10,426 nt of DNA from contig JACQJM010000280.1 in NCBI GenBank assembly GCA_016205045.1, positions 1 through 10,426 of the forward strand. Direction: 5' to 3'. The position numbers and the translations under genes were made by a program. Below, one piece after another: positions 1 through 7,136 of the stretch. The notes beneath the pieces were generated by a model. It searched no databases. It was not told where the DNA came from and was given only the letters and a program-made list of their open reading frames with translations. The stretch comes from Elusimicrobiota bacterium. GTDB taxonomy: Bacteria > Elusimicrobiota > Elusimicrobia > JACQJN01. Numbering within the stretch: position 1 is the first letter of the stretch; each line of letters begins with the position of its first letter.

Positions 1-175
1 AATTTATACTGGCTTTACCATGATACTAAAAAGCGGAGCCTACTTCAATAAGGTAAGGCCCGAAGACCTAAACGAATGTGGGCCCAAAAGCTACTCCTAA
101 TTAGTACCTAGGGCCCATCTCCTATTCCCCCCATATCTTCTATGATCCAAGACTCAAGGAGATCACTTTATTCAC
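1..175 (+). promoter_or_regulatory. Structured leader upstream of the alpha-dioxygenase gene
   Basis: This non-coding stretch precedes the first gene. Bases 11-19 (GGCTTTACC) can pair with 52-60 (GGTAAGGCC) in nine pairs with one U-G wobble that is favourable only in plus-strand RNA. Bases 79-85 (TGGGCCC) pair with 111-117 (GGGCCCA), with inner pairs 92-95/103-106 (TACT/AGTA). The GGCCC copies at 57-61, 81-85 and 112-116 allow alternative pairings, so the leader could have more than one fold. TATACT at 5-10 resembles a -10 box, but any -35 lies outside the window. There is no U-run after the second stem, so it is not a clear intrinsic terminator. I do not recognise a known riboswitch class. 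Confidence 0.35.
156..161 (+). promoter_or_regulatory. Ribosome binding site of the alpha-dioxygenase gene
   Basis: AAGGAG lies 14 nt before the ATG at 176. The spacing is long, but this is the only good Shine-Dalgarno match nearby. The ATG it serves begins a convincing signal peptide (MKKTLSLVIV...), which supports this start. Confidence 0.5.
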
Positions 176-3100
176 ATGAAAAAGACATTATCTTTAGTGA
201 TAGTCACCACACTTCTCATTTCCGCCCCCGGGCTACTTCCCTACGAAGCCGCAGCTCAAGCCATCCGTTCGCGCAGCGTAGGCCATGGAGTGTCTTTCCC
301 CGGGAAAGCATCCGCCGGAATCTATTCAGTGGGTATTATACAGATTCGTCCGTTCAGCAGTCTCCAACCGATGACTCCAGTTTCTGCACATCCCACCCCT
401 GTGAGGATTCACTCCACCCCTTCTGCCATAAGACAACCCACTCACTTTTCCCCTCTTACTCCAGTGGGTTCTGTCCCACAAACTCCAGCCTGGGCGGGTG
501 CCCGAAATTTAGGAGCCAAACTGCAGGCGGAAGGTTCTCAGGACTTGAGCGGACAAAATCTCCACCGTTTTTGGGATTCGGCTTCTGACAAATCGGGTTC
601 TGACCCAGCAACCCCCGTTCCATCGGGCACAGAGAGTAGCGACTCTTCCTTTGTTCGGCCAACCCAACCTCAAGAAGTCACCACACCCCCCTCCGGCCCT
701 CAAACCCCCACGGTACCCCCGGGAGAGTGGGGATCCTCCTCCCCGGATGTCGGAATACGGTATACCAGCGCTAAATATCTCATGATGCGCTCCGTTTCGG
801 GATTTTTTGACTTTGTAAACCGCTACGTTCAGTGGTACCAACTGCCCAGAATGTTGGGAGTCGCAAACCTGGCTGGGGTCATGTTCCGTATGCGTCTTAC
901 CAATTTATTTAACAACAATGCCTATTCTTCCAAACCTAAAACTGAAAAATCTGATGCTCGTGAAAATCAAATAGAAGGCCAAGACCCTTCGGGACGTCAC
1001 CATGATCTCGATGAGCCAGACATGGGAGCAGCTGGCACTCGCTTTGCCAGGCTATCCACCCCCGTCCCCCACGGTTCCGACGTTTCATCCCGAATTAAAG
1101 AACGCACCGTTCGCGTGAGCGAAGATTTAGATCGACGTAGAAAATTTAAACCGGCAGGCATTTTAAATATTCATGCGGGGGGATGGATCCAATTCAACGT
1201 ACATGACTGGATGAATCACCTGCGCGCCTCGATTCTAAAAAACCCTATCAAGGTTTCTCTCCCTCCGGGACATCCCCTGGAACAAGAGGAAATGATTCTG
1301 GATCGCACGGCTGAGGATCCCACACAGCCGACAGATTCTCGCAACCCTCCCACCTATCTGGACACGGAAACCCATTGGTGGGATCTGTCCGAAATTTATG
1401 GAAGCAGTCCCGAAAAACTAAAAGAGCTCAGAACGTTTAAAGACGGCAAAATGATCGTGAACGATGATGGGCGCCTTCCGGAGGACCCTCAACAGCCGGG
1501 AGTTGATCTGACCGGATTCAGCCAAAACTACTCGGTGCTTTTAAGCTTCTTACACACTCTCTTCGTTAAGGAACACAATTCCATCGCTGAGGCTTACAAA
1601 GTCGAACACCCAGACTGGAATGATGAAAAACTCTTTAGAATGGCCCGCATGGTCAATGTGGCCTTGATCGCCAAGATTCATACGGTGGAGTGGACGCGAG
1701 CTCTTCTGCCCAATGACACGCTTCAAAACGCCATGTGGGTGGATTGGTACGGTATGATCGGCAAGCGGTTGAAGCTGTGGCTTATGCGGCGCGTTTATCC
1801 TCGCCACCCTCGAATCGCCAAGCGTCTCAATTTTATTCGCGACAGCGATCTCCTCAGCGGCATGCCTGGTTCTCCTACGGACCAATTCACCGCTCCTTAT
1901 GCCATGCCTCAAGAATTTGTGGAAGTCTACCGACTGCATCCTTTGCTAGATGATCTCTATGAGATCACCTCATTAGCCACGGGCAAGCTCTTGGAGACCC
2001 TGAGGCTCAAAGATATTCAAGGCCGTTACACTCGAGGAATTACCCAGAAATATGCCTGGGAAGACCTCCTCTACTCTCTGGGAATCGCCTCTGCGGGAGC
2101 TCTCGAGCTGGAAAATTTCCCTGAAGACCTGCGCCATATCGAAACCATGGATGGCCGCAAACTGGACATGTCTGTCGTGGACATGTTGCGGGTGCGTGAA
2201 CGGTCTCCCGAACTGACTTTCAATGAGTTCCGAAGAAGGATCGGGATGCGTCCAGCCAAAAGCTTTTTGGAGTTGACGGGAGGCGATAAAGAATTGGCTA
2301 AAAGGATATCGGATCATTACAACGGTGATATTGAACAAGTAGACCTTCAAATAGGTCTGCGAGCCGTGAAGAAACCCAAGGCTTTTGCCATCAGCGACGA
2401 GGCTTTTCGCATCTTCGTGCTGATGGCTCCGCGACGTCTTAAGAGCGACCGTTTCTTATCCGAGATGTACACTCCTGAGGTGTACACCCAGATGGGTATC
2501 GACTGGATAGAGCATAACACCATGTCCAGCGTGGTGATGCGCCACTATTCCCAAACCAGAGCCGCCTTGGAAGGGTTAGACAACTTCTTTAAACCATGGC
2601 CCAAATCGAGAACATTACATGAACGACTCTATGATACGTCTTTGAAGGCCTCCTCCAAACTCCTCACGTTCAGCTTAGTGAATGCGGGGGTGAGCTTTGT
2701 TGTAGCCGTCAGCACGTTCTTGCTGGGCTTCCTGGACCCATGGTCAGCACTCGCATTGGGTTTAGCGCCGGGCATCACTGCACTGGTAACTGTGTTTATG
2801 CGCATGAGCAGCTTAGGAGAATTTGAGCACGTGACCAAATACGCCAAAACCGACATCCGAGGGAATCTGTTTAAGCCTCTCTTCCACGCGGAATCCATAG
2901 GCTTGAAGAGCGCACGGTGGAGCATTTTGGGAACTCTTGCCAGCATGGATATTGGCGGGATCATCGCCATCCACTTCTGGGCCACCCTGCCGCTTTTGTC
3001 GTTCCTCCTGGGAGGCACGGCTGTTCTCACGGGTTTCTTGGCATGGCGGCGGGCCCGAAAGTTTAAGCACAGTCTGAATCTCTTACGGGTCGGCCTCACT

Positions 3101-3769
3101 TCCGTCCTCAAAGAGGGCCAACTTCAGAGAAGCTACGAGAGCTTGCCCGGCAAGACGGCCCTAGAGAAACATGGCCGGTTTTTCTCAGGGGGGAAAGAGG
3201 TGGAGACATTCAGGTCCAGTTTCCACTACCTGCGCAGCACAGGGCTGCTTTTCTTCACGTGCCTTCTCACCGCTGTGCTCTCTCATATTCTTTTCTCCCG
3301 CAAAACGCAAAGGAATATGACCAGAGAAGAGAAAGCTCGTTTCCGTCCTGGGCGCTTCGATATCTACGTGCCCAATCTATCCGACGCGCAAAACCCCTCC
3401 AACACGGGCGTCTATGCCAAGAAGAGTCTGCCGGACGGCACTCAGCGGGGCGACATAAATACTCAGGAGTTCGACCGCATATTCCGGCAGTTCGCGGTGG
3501 GACGGGATTACATCACCCAGTACGACTTGACTCGAATGTTGGAGGCCAATATGGACCGTGAGACCGGCTCGTGGTTTAAAAGAATGTTCGGCCGCATCGC
3601 TTCCAAGAGGCAGTTCGACCAACTGTTCAAAGTCCTGGCCGACCGCGTGGTGTGGGAGGAAGAGAAGTTCGGTGGGCTAGTTCCGGCCATCAGCCGAGAC
3701 CAACTTCTCCGCTTCTACCAAGGAGGCGCCCTCTACGACATCGCACAACAAAGAACGGGAAAGAAGTAA
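176..3769 (+). CDS. Exported fatty-acid alpha-dioxygenase (haem peroxidase family) fused to a caleosin-like C-terminal domain
   Basis: A 1197-residue multidomain protein. Residues 1-29 are a signal peptide ending near AAAQA; 60-190 are a Pro/Ser/Thr-rich linker; about 200-810 match plant alpha-dioxygenase (alpha-DOX), a cyclooxygenase-like haem enzyme that converts fatty acids to 2-hydroperoxides. Key residues are present: distal His343 (VHDW), His502 and Thr507 (IHTVEWT, carboxylate binding), radical Tyr585 and proximal His588 (VYRLH), and the conserved Arg region RRLKSDRF at 753-760. HWWDLSEIYGS (400-410) and FVKEHN (463-468) are family signatures. Residues about 829-876 and 914-957 are hydrophobic hairpins. 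Residues about 990-1197 align with caleosin: LEKHGRFF (996-1003), a hydrophobic segment 1021-1042, FDIYVPN..SNTGVY (1061-1080) and a GALYDIA tail (1184-1190). Plant alpha-DOX is only about 640 residues. Catalysis is inferred. It converges with the next gene at 22 nt and appears monocistronic. The dioxygenase call is strong; the caleosin call is good but from memory alignment. Confidence 0.88.
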   Translation: MKKTLSLVIVTTLLISAPGLLPYEAAAQAIRSRSVGHGVSFPGKASAGIYSVGIIQIRPFSSLQPMTPVSAHPTPVRIHSTPSAIRQPTHFSPLTPVGSVPQTPAWAGARNLGAKLQAEGSQDLSGQNLHRFWDSASDKSGSDPATPVPSGTESSDSSFVRPTQPQEVTTPPSGPQTPTVPPGEWGSSSPDVGIRYTSAKYLMMRSVSGFFDFVNRYVQWYQLPRMLGVANLAGVMFRMRLTNLFNNNAYSSKPKTEKSDARENQIEGQDPSGRHHDLDEPDMGAAGTRFARLSTPVPHGSDVSSRIKERTVRVSEDLDRRRKFKPAGILNIHAGGWIQFNVHDWMNHLRASILKNPIKVSLPPGHPLEQEEMILDRTAEDPTQPTDSRNPPTYLDTETHWWDLSEIYGSSPEKLKELRTFKDGKMIVNDDGRLPEDPQQPGVDLTGFSQNYSVLLSFLHTLFVKEHNSIAEAYKVEHPDWNDEKLFRMARMVNVALIAKIHTVEWTRALLPNDTLQNAMWVDWYGMIGKRLKLWLMRRVYPRHPRIAKRLNFIRDSDLLSGMPGSPTDQFTAPYAMPQEFVEVYRLHPLLDDLYEITSLATGKLLETLRLKDIQGRYTRGITQKYAWEDLLYSLGIASAGALELENFPEDLRHIETMDGRKLDMSVVDMLRVRERSPELTFNEFRRRIGMRPAKSFLELTGGDKELAKRISDHYNGDIEQVDLQIGLRAVKKPKAFAISDEAFRIFVLMAPRRLKSDRFLSEMYTPEVYTQMGIDWIEHNTMSSVVMRHYSQTRAALEGLDNFFKPWPKSRTLHERLYDTSLKASSKLLTFSLVNAGVSFVVAVSTFLLGFLDPWSALALGLAPGITALVTVFMRMSSLGEFEHVTKYAKTDIRGNLFKPLFHAESIGLKSARWSILGTLASMDIGGIIAIHFWATLPLLSFLLGGTAVLTGFLAWRRARKFKHSLNLLRVGLTSVLKEGQLQRSYESLPGKTALEKHGRFFSGGKEVETFRSSFHYLRSTGLLFFTCLLTAVLSHILFSRKTQRNMTREEKARFRPGRFDIYVPNLSDAQNPSNTGVYAKKSLPDGTQRGDINTQEFDRIFRQFAVGRDYITQYDLTRMLEANMDRETGSWFKRMFGRIASKRQFDQLFKVLADRVVWEEEKFGGLVPAISRDQLLRFYQGGALYDIAQQRTGKK

Positions 3770-3791
3770 TTGGATTTTTATCGGCAGGAAA

Positions 3792-5528
3792 CTACTTCAA
3801 GCGGTACCTCTTCAAGCGGGTGTCCTGTCCCTGAGAGATCAAAACCCACAGGAATTTTCCCTGGACTGAAAAAGAAAGGGCGTCCGGTATAAATTTTTGG
3901 GAAGATTTGATAGAAAATATTCCTTTGTTGCGCGCCAACCTCCACAAAAGCTTCCCCTTGGTGTCTAACCCCCACAGATCGGAACCCACCCATTGAATGG
4001 AGTTCAGCAATGGCCCGCTGGGCATCTGGAATGTGCCCTCCACCCCGCTGCCTGGATCGAGGCCAAACCGGTACAGCAGTTTCGTGGAAGCATCATAGAG
4101 CCACAGACCCGTCTGGCCATAAGCCAAGGCGGAGGGAGCGGAGCCTGGCGCTGGGTAAGAGTACGCCTCCGCCAGATTTCCCAGAGGGTGTCTTAAAATT
4201 CGGATCTGAGCCGCATCCAAGCTCCACAAAGAGTCTCCTCCCAAAGCCACACCCGTGGGATGATAAGGCTTTAATTTGGACAGATTGAGAACGGTGGGCC
4301 TATCCGATGGGGATTGCGGATTCAAAGAGAGCATGCCCAGTTCCCAATCCGCAATCCACAAACTATCTTTCCCAACCATCAGGGCCGTGGGTGTTTTTAT
4401 CTGCAGGGGGAAAGAAGCCTCCTCCACCCAGTGAACCTTCGTGTGATACCGATGCCACCCAAAAAGCCCCAGGCCCACAACCACAAGAGCTCCGCCAATC
4501 AGAAAGGACATTTTCCAAAAACCACGACGAACGATTTGGGGAAGCGACTCTTTGAAAAAAACAGGCACCTTCACCCCTTGCGTGGCAAAAATTTTCATCA
4601 GCGCAGAAACTCGGGAAGACCACTCTGAAGCCTCTTTAAGAACATGCGTGATGTTGGAGGCGTACTCAATCTCCTTGGCTTCCTGGGCCTGCATCTTGGC
4701 CATCCACTCTTCTCTTTCTTTGCGCAGTTTCTCCTCCCACTGAGAGAACTCCTGCTTTTGAGTTTCCCAGGTGGATCGTTCTCTCTCCCACAGTTCTTTC
4801 CACTGGGCCCGCTCGGCTTCCCATGTCTCCTGGGAAGTCCTGAGCTTAGATTCAAGCTCCTGCACTCTTTCCAAAGCTTTTTTCTTGGCTTCTTCCGCTT
4901 CGGCCCTGGTCCTTCTTTCCGAAAGAAGCTCCCCCACCGTTTTTTCCACCGCCTCTTTGGCCTGGTGAACCTGAGATTCCAATTTAGTTCGGGCCTCCTG
5001 GATTTCCTTGAGATGCCCCAACTCTTCCTGAACCTTCTTTTCCTTTTGAGCCCACTCTTCCTGAAGCTTCTTGCGCCAGGCTTCTTCTCGCTTCAGCTCC
5101 TGCCGCGTCCTTTCCGCCAGCTGCTGCAGCAGTTCTATTTCCTTGGAGTGGATCTGTTTTTGAGAGGTCATGGCATGACGGCTTTCCTCCAAGCGGACGG
5201 ATGTGTCCAAAATCTCTTGGACCACCGTTTCGTGCTCCTCTAGATAGCGGGTCTTGACCTCGGACAGCTCTTTCTCCACAGACCCCAACCTCTGATTGAG
5301 CTCGCCGATGATCTTCTCTTTGAGTTCCAGAAGATCTTGAAAATTAAGGAGATCTTGCTTGTACTGATTTTTTAGGAAGTGCAGGGTTTCCTGGGCTGCC
5401 ACTTGCTGCGAAGAAAGGAGGTCTCTATCGATAAATTGCGGGGAGGGATAAACATTCAGTTCCTGATCGGGACCCTGGATTTCCGCCATGAGCTTATCGA
5501 GTTGCTTATCTAGATCGTCAGAGTCCAT
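3792..5528 (-). CDS. Membrane-anchored coiled-coil protein with periplasmic beta-propeller-like domain
   Basis: No named family is recognised. With the ATG at 5528 the protein has 578 residues. An upstream in-frame ATG (5570) would add 14 residues translated from the hairpin repeat, so I reject it; no Shine-Dalgarno precedes 5528. Residues about 45-290 are a highly charged Glu/Lys/Gln coiled coil. Its second half carries tryptophans at 236, 243, 247, 254, 264 and 275, which fit one a/d heptad register. One membrane segment (about 338-357, FLIGGALVVVGLGLF) follows a basic stretch (VRRGFWK), which predicts the coiled coil in the cytoplasm and the C-terminus in the periplasm. The C-terminal part has five motifs of type xLWxxD with Trp at 391, 435, 476, 519 and 561, spaced 41-44 residues, typical of propeller blades. 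It has its own promoter and converges with the alpha-dioxygenase gene. A structural or envelope-tethering role is inferred. Confidence 0.85.
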   Translation of the reverse strand: MDSDDLDKQLDKLMAEIQGPDQELNVYPSPQFIDRDLLSSQQVAAQETLHFLKNQYKQDLLNFQDLLELKEKIIGELNQRLGSVEKELSEVKTRYLEEHETVVQEILDTSVRLEESRHAMTSQKQIHSKEIELLQQLAERTRQELKREEAWRKKLQEEWAQKEKKVQEELGHLKEIQEARTKLESQVHQAKEAVEKTVGELLSERRTRAEAEEAKKKALERVQELESKLRTSQETWEAERAQWKELWERERSTWETQKQEFSQWEEKLRKEREEWMAKMQAQEAKEIEYASNITHVLKEASEWSSRVSALMKIFATQGVKVPVFFKESLPQIVRRGFWKMSFLIGGALVVVGLGLFGWHRYHTKVHWVEEASFPLQIKTPTALMVGKDSLWIADWELGMLSLNPQSPSDRPTVLNLSKLKPYHPTGVALGGDSLWSLDAAQIRILRHPLGNLAEAYSYPAPGSAPSALAYGQTGLWLYDASTKLLYRFGLDPGSGVEGTFQMPSGPLLNSIQWVGSDLWGLDTKGKLLWRLARNKGIFSIKSSQKFIPDALSFSVQGKFLWVLISQGQDTRLKRYRLK

Positions 5529-5536
5529 AGAAAAGT

Positions 5537-5601
5537 GATGAGATATGAGGGATGAGTTATGAGTGAACAAAACTCATATCCCATCTCTCATCCCACATCC
5601 C
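5537..5601 (-). repeat. TATGAG/GATGAG inverted repeat, hairpin in the 5' leader of the coiled-coil gene
   Basis: Arms 5537-5564 and 5574-5601 flank a short AC-rich loop region; pairing from 5564/5572 outward gives 22 Watson-Crick pairs of 28, plus two G-U pairs if read as minus-strand RNA. Each arm is itself a degenerate tandem of TATGAG and GATGAG units. It occupies nearly the whole leader between the predicted transcription start (about 5596) and the ATG at 5528, leaving no room for a normal ribosome binding site. Confidence 0.75.
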
Positions 5602-5602
5602 T

Positions 5603-5630
5603 AGTGTAACAGCAGGAGGGATTTTGTCAA
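5603..5630 (-). promoter_or_regulatory. Sigma70-type promoter of the coiled-coil gene
   Basis: On the minus strand a perfect TTGACA (5630-5625) is followed after 16 nt by TACACT (5608-5603), which keeps four of six -10 consensus bases, including the first two and the last. Transcription would start near 5596, at the outer base of the inverted repeat. This sits after a possible terminator of the upstream barrel gene, consistent with a separate unit. Confidence 0.55.
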
Positions 5631-5683
5631 TATCGAAGATGTTACAAAGGAAGCCAAGAGAAGCCATGTACTTTTTTTCTGCT

Positions 5684-5706
5684 GAAAAAGAAGTTGCCTG
5701 GCACTT
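5684..5706 (-). terminator. Weak intrinsic terminator after the barrel gene
   Basis: Five bases beyond the barrel stop codon, the minus strand has AAGTGCC and GGCAACTT, able to form a short stem with one bulge, followed by CTTTTTC. The stem is short and the loop cramped, so efficiency would be low. It agrees with a fresh promoter starting the next gene. Confidence 0.3.
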
Positions 5707-5710
5707 TTGA

Positions 5711-7081
5711 CTATTTCTCTAATAGTTTGCGGAATTCCAGGTTGACTTCGGAGAGATCGATCCCCGTACCGCGGTACTCTCTCAAAATTCTCTCCAGGGT
5801 GGTGGTTAAAACATTTTTGGGCGCGCCGCTGTCCTTGAGCTTGCGGTAGGAAGCCCAATCCTGACGAAACCGGCTGTGAAGTTCATTTTCCTTTATTTTT
5901 TCTCTATTCTCCTTCAATTGCCGGACATTTTGCTGAAGCTTCTCGTGTTTCTCGGAAAACTCCTTGATCCGTGACTGGGCCTGAGAAGCCTCCGCAGATT
6001 TGGAGGCCAATCTCTGCTGGAGCATCTCCAGCTCATTGTGCATCTGAGCCAAATCCTTGCTTAACTTCTCTTCCCGCTGGGAGGAGACCGCCAGGGACCG
6101 TACCAGATCTTCTCGGTAGCGGATCTCCTGACGCAGCACCTTCTCGTACTCCTCCTGAGGATCAGCTTCCCCGAACCTCAGCAAAAAAGTAAAAACATGA
6201 CTCATCTGGAATGTGGCGCTCAAAGGCAACAGAAAAGCGTAATGAAGTTCCGCTCCCATCACGCGGCAGGAAAAACCCACATTCCATGTTCGGGATTGAT
6301 TGCCCAAAGACAAACCTGTGCGGGCTGCGATGGAACCATAACGAAAGGGGAGCCAGCCATATTCGGCCCCCGTGGCCACGGTGTATCCCCCCGGTTGGGG
6401 GCCCGAAGCCCCTCTCTGCGTCACGTCCATCGCCAGAACAAAATCTCTCGATTTTTCGGCCATGCCGATCTTAAACGTCAGAGGAGCCTTGTCTTGAAAA
6501 CCTGCCACCGTCAAATCGGGTTGGTTGATATTGAGCACGGAGAGTCCCAGCACATACCGCTCCTTTAAACGGTAAGAATTTCCCCAATCCAAACTAATCG
6601 CTCCTTTACTGGCCGCATGATCTAGCGTGGCACGGTTGAGAATCTTTACCCCTAAACCCGTATCCAAGGTTCCCGGCCCCCAATCCAGCCAACGATAGGT
6701 GCCGTAATTTAAATCCCACTCTTTATCCCGAAACCTGTCCCTAAGGGTTGAAAAATGAGCCATCAAAGAAAATGCCCCGGGCGTGGTGAGAGACGTTAAA
6801 GGAATGGCTATCCCTCCTGAAACTTGTTCCACCCGATCGCTCCCCGACGGAATACGAAAAAGTTTGGAAAAATTGGAACCGATTTCTATTTTTTTGATGG
6901 CTCCCACCCCGGAAGGATTATAAGCAGAAGAAGCGAGATCCCCCTCCACAGCGACAAAAGCCCCCCCCAATCCCAGGGCTCGCGCGCCATAGCCGAAATC
7001 GTCAAAAGCTCCCCAGCAAAGCTGGGGCCCCAACACGAACAAACACACGAATAAAATACGAATATTATACGAATAGGACAT
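5711..7081 (-). CDS. PorV/UPF0164-type outer-membrane beta-barrel with periplasmic coiled-coil tail
   Basis: A 456-residue protein when started at 7081. Residues 1-25 form a signal peptide with cleavage after WGA. The next segment, FGYGARALGLGGAFVAVEGD (29-48) followed by SAYNPSGVG, is the signature of the PorV/PQ (UPF0164, FadL-like) barrel family. The barrel runs to about residue 303 and ends with an aromatic beta-strand (FTFLLRF). Residues about 313-403 form a coiled coil rich in Glu, Gln and Lys, and the last 45 residues are a helical end of unknown function; this tail is beyond the usual family length. An ATG 21 nt further upstream (7102) would add seven basic residues, but it lies inside the repeat stem; the ATG at 7081 has AAGAAG seven bases before it and is preferred. 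It follows the GGDEF gene by 53 nt, so co-transcription is likely. PorV relatives act in surface-protein secretion; the cargo here is unknown. Confidence 0.85.
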   Translation of the reverse strand: MSYSYNIRILFVCLFVLGPQLCWGAFDDFGYGARALGLGGAFVAVEGDLASSAYNPSGVGAIKKIEIGSNFSKLFRIPSGSDRVEQVSGGIAIPLTSLTTPGAFSLMAHFSTLRDRFRDKEWDLNYGTYRWLDWGPGTLDTGLGVKILNRATLDHAASKGAISLDWGNSYRLKERYVLGLSVLNINQPDLTVAGFQDKAPLTFKIGMAEKSRDFVLAMDVTQRGASGPQPGGYTVATGAEYGWLPFRYGSIAARTGLSLGNQSRTWNVGFSCRVMGAELHYAFLLPLSATFQMSHVFTFLLRFGEADPQEEYEKVLRQEIRYREDLVRSLAVSSQREEKLSKDLAQMHNELEMLQQRLASKSAEASQAQSRIKEFSEKHEKLQQNVRQLKENREKIKENELHSRFRQDWASYRKLKDSGAPKNVLTTTLERILREYRGTGIDLSEVNLEFRKLLEK

Positions 7082-7136
7082 GGAAAATCTTCTTATTCGC
7101 ATCTATTCGCATTAACATTCGCGTCATATTCGCGTT
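7032..7136 (-). repeat. ATTCG-type inverted repeat enclosing the start of the barrel gene
   Basis: Arms 7032-7075 and 7094-7136 are imperfect inverted copies, each holding four ATTCG/CGAAT units about 11 nt apart. Read as minus-strand RNA, about 37 of 43 positions pair, six of them as G-U, with small bulges. The 18-nt loop (7093-7076) holds the weak Shine-Dalgarno sequence and ATG of the barrel gene. The 5' arm begins at the stop codon of the GGDEF gene (7135-7137), and the 3' arm encodes part of the signal peptide. Confidence 0.8.

Noticed and set aside
79..125. Intrinsic terminator of an upstream gene
   Set aside because: The GGGCCC stem is suitable, but no T-run follows on the plus strand and no upstream gene end is visible in the window.
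142..588. A 148-codon frame beginning before the alpha-dioxygenase start
   Set aside because: It overlaps the signal peptide and proline-rich linker out of frame, with Ser/His/Arg-rich composition typical of a shadow frame.
2629..3111. A 160-codon minus-strand open frame
   Set aside because: It lies opposite the hydrophobic hairpin part of the alpha-dioxygenase fusion, has odd Arg/Lys/Pro composition and no recognisable motif.
3770..3791. Bidirectional terminator between the convergent genes
   Set aside because: The 22-nt gap has no inverted repeat, only a short T-run (GGATTTTTA).
4644..5243. A 199-codon plus-strand open frame rich in Phe and Leu
   Set aside because: It is the antisense of the coiled-coil gene; Glu/Lys/Gln codons on the minus strand read as Phe/Leu on the plus strand. 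No ribosome binding site or domain supports it.
7032..7136. CRISPR array
   Set aside because: Units are only about 11 nt apart and inverted about a centre, with no spacers of the usual 30-40 nt and no cas genes.
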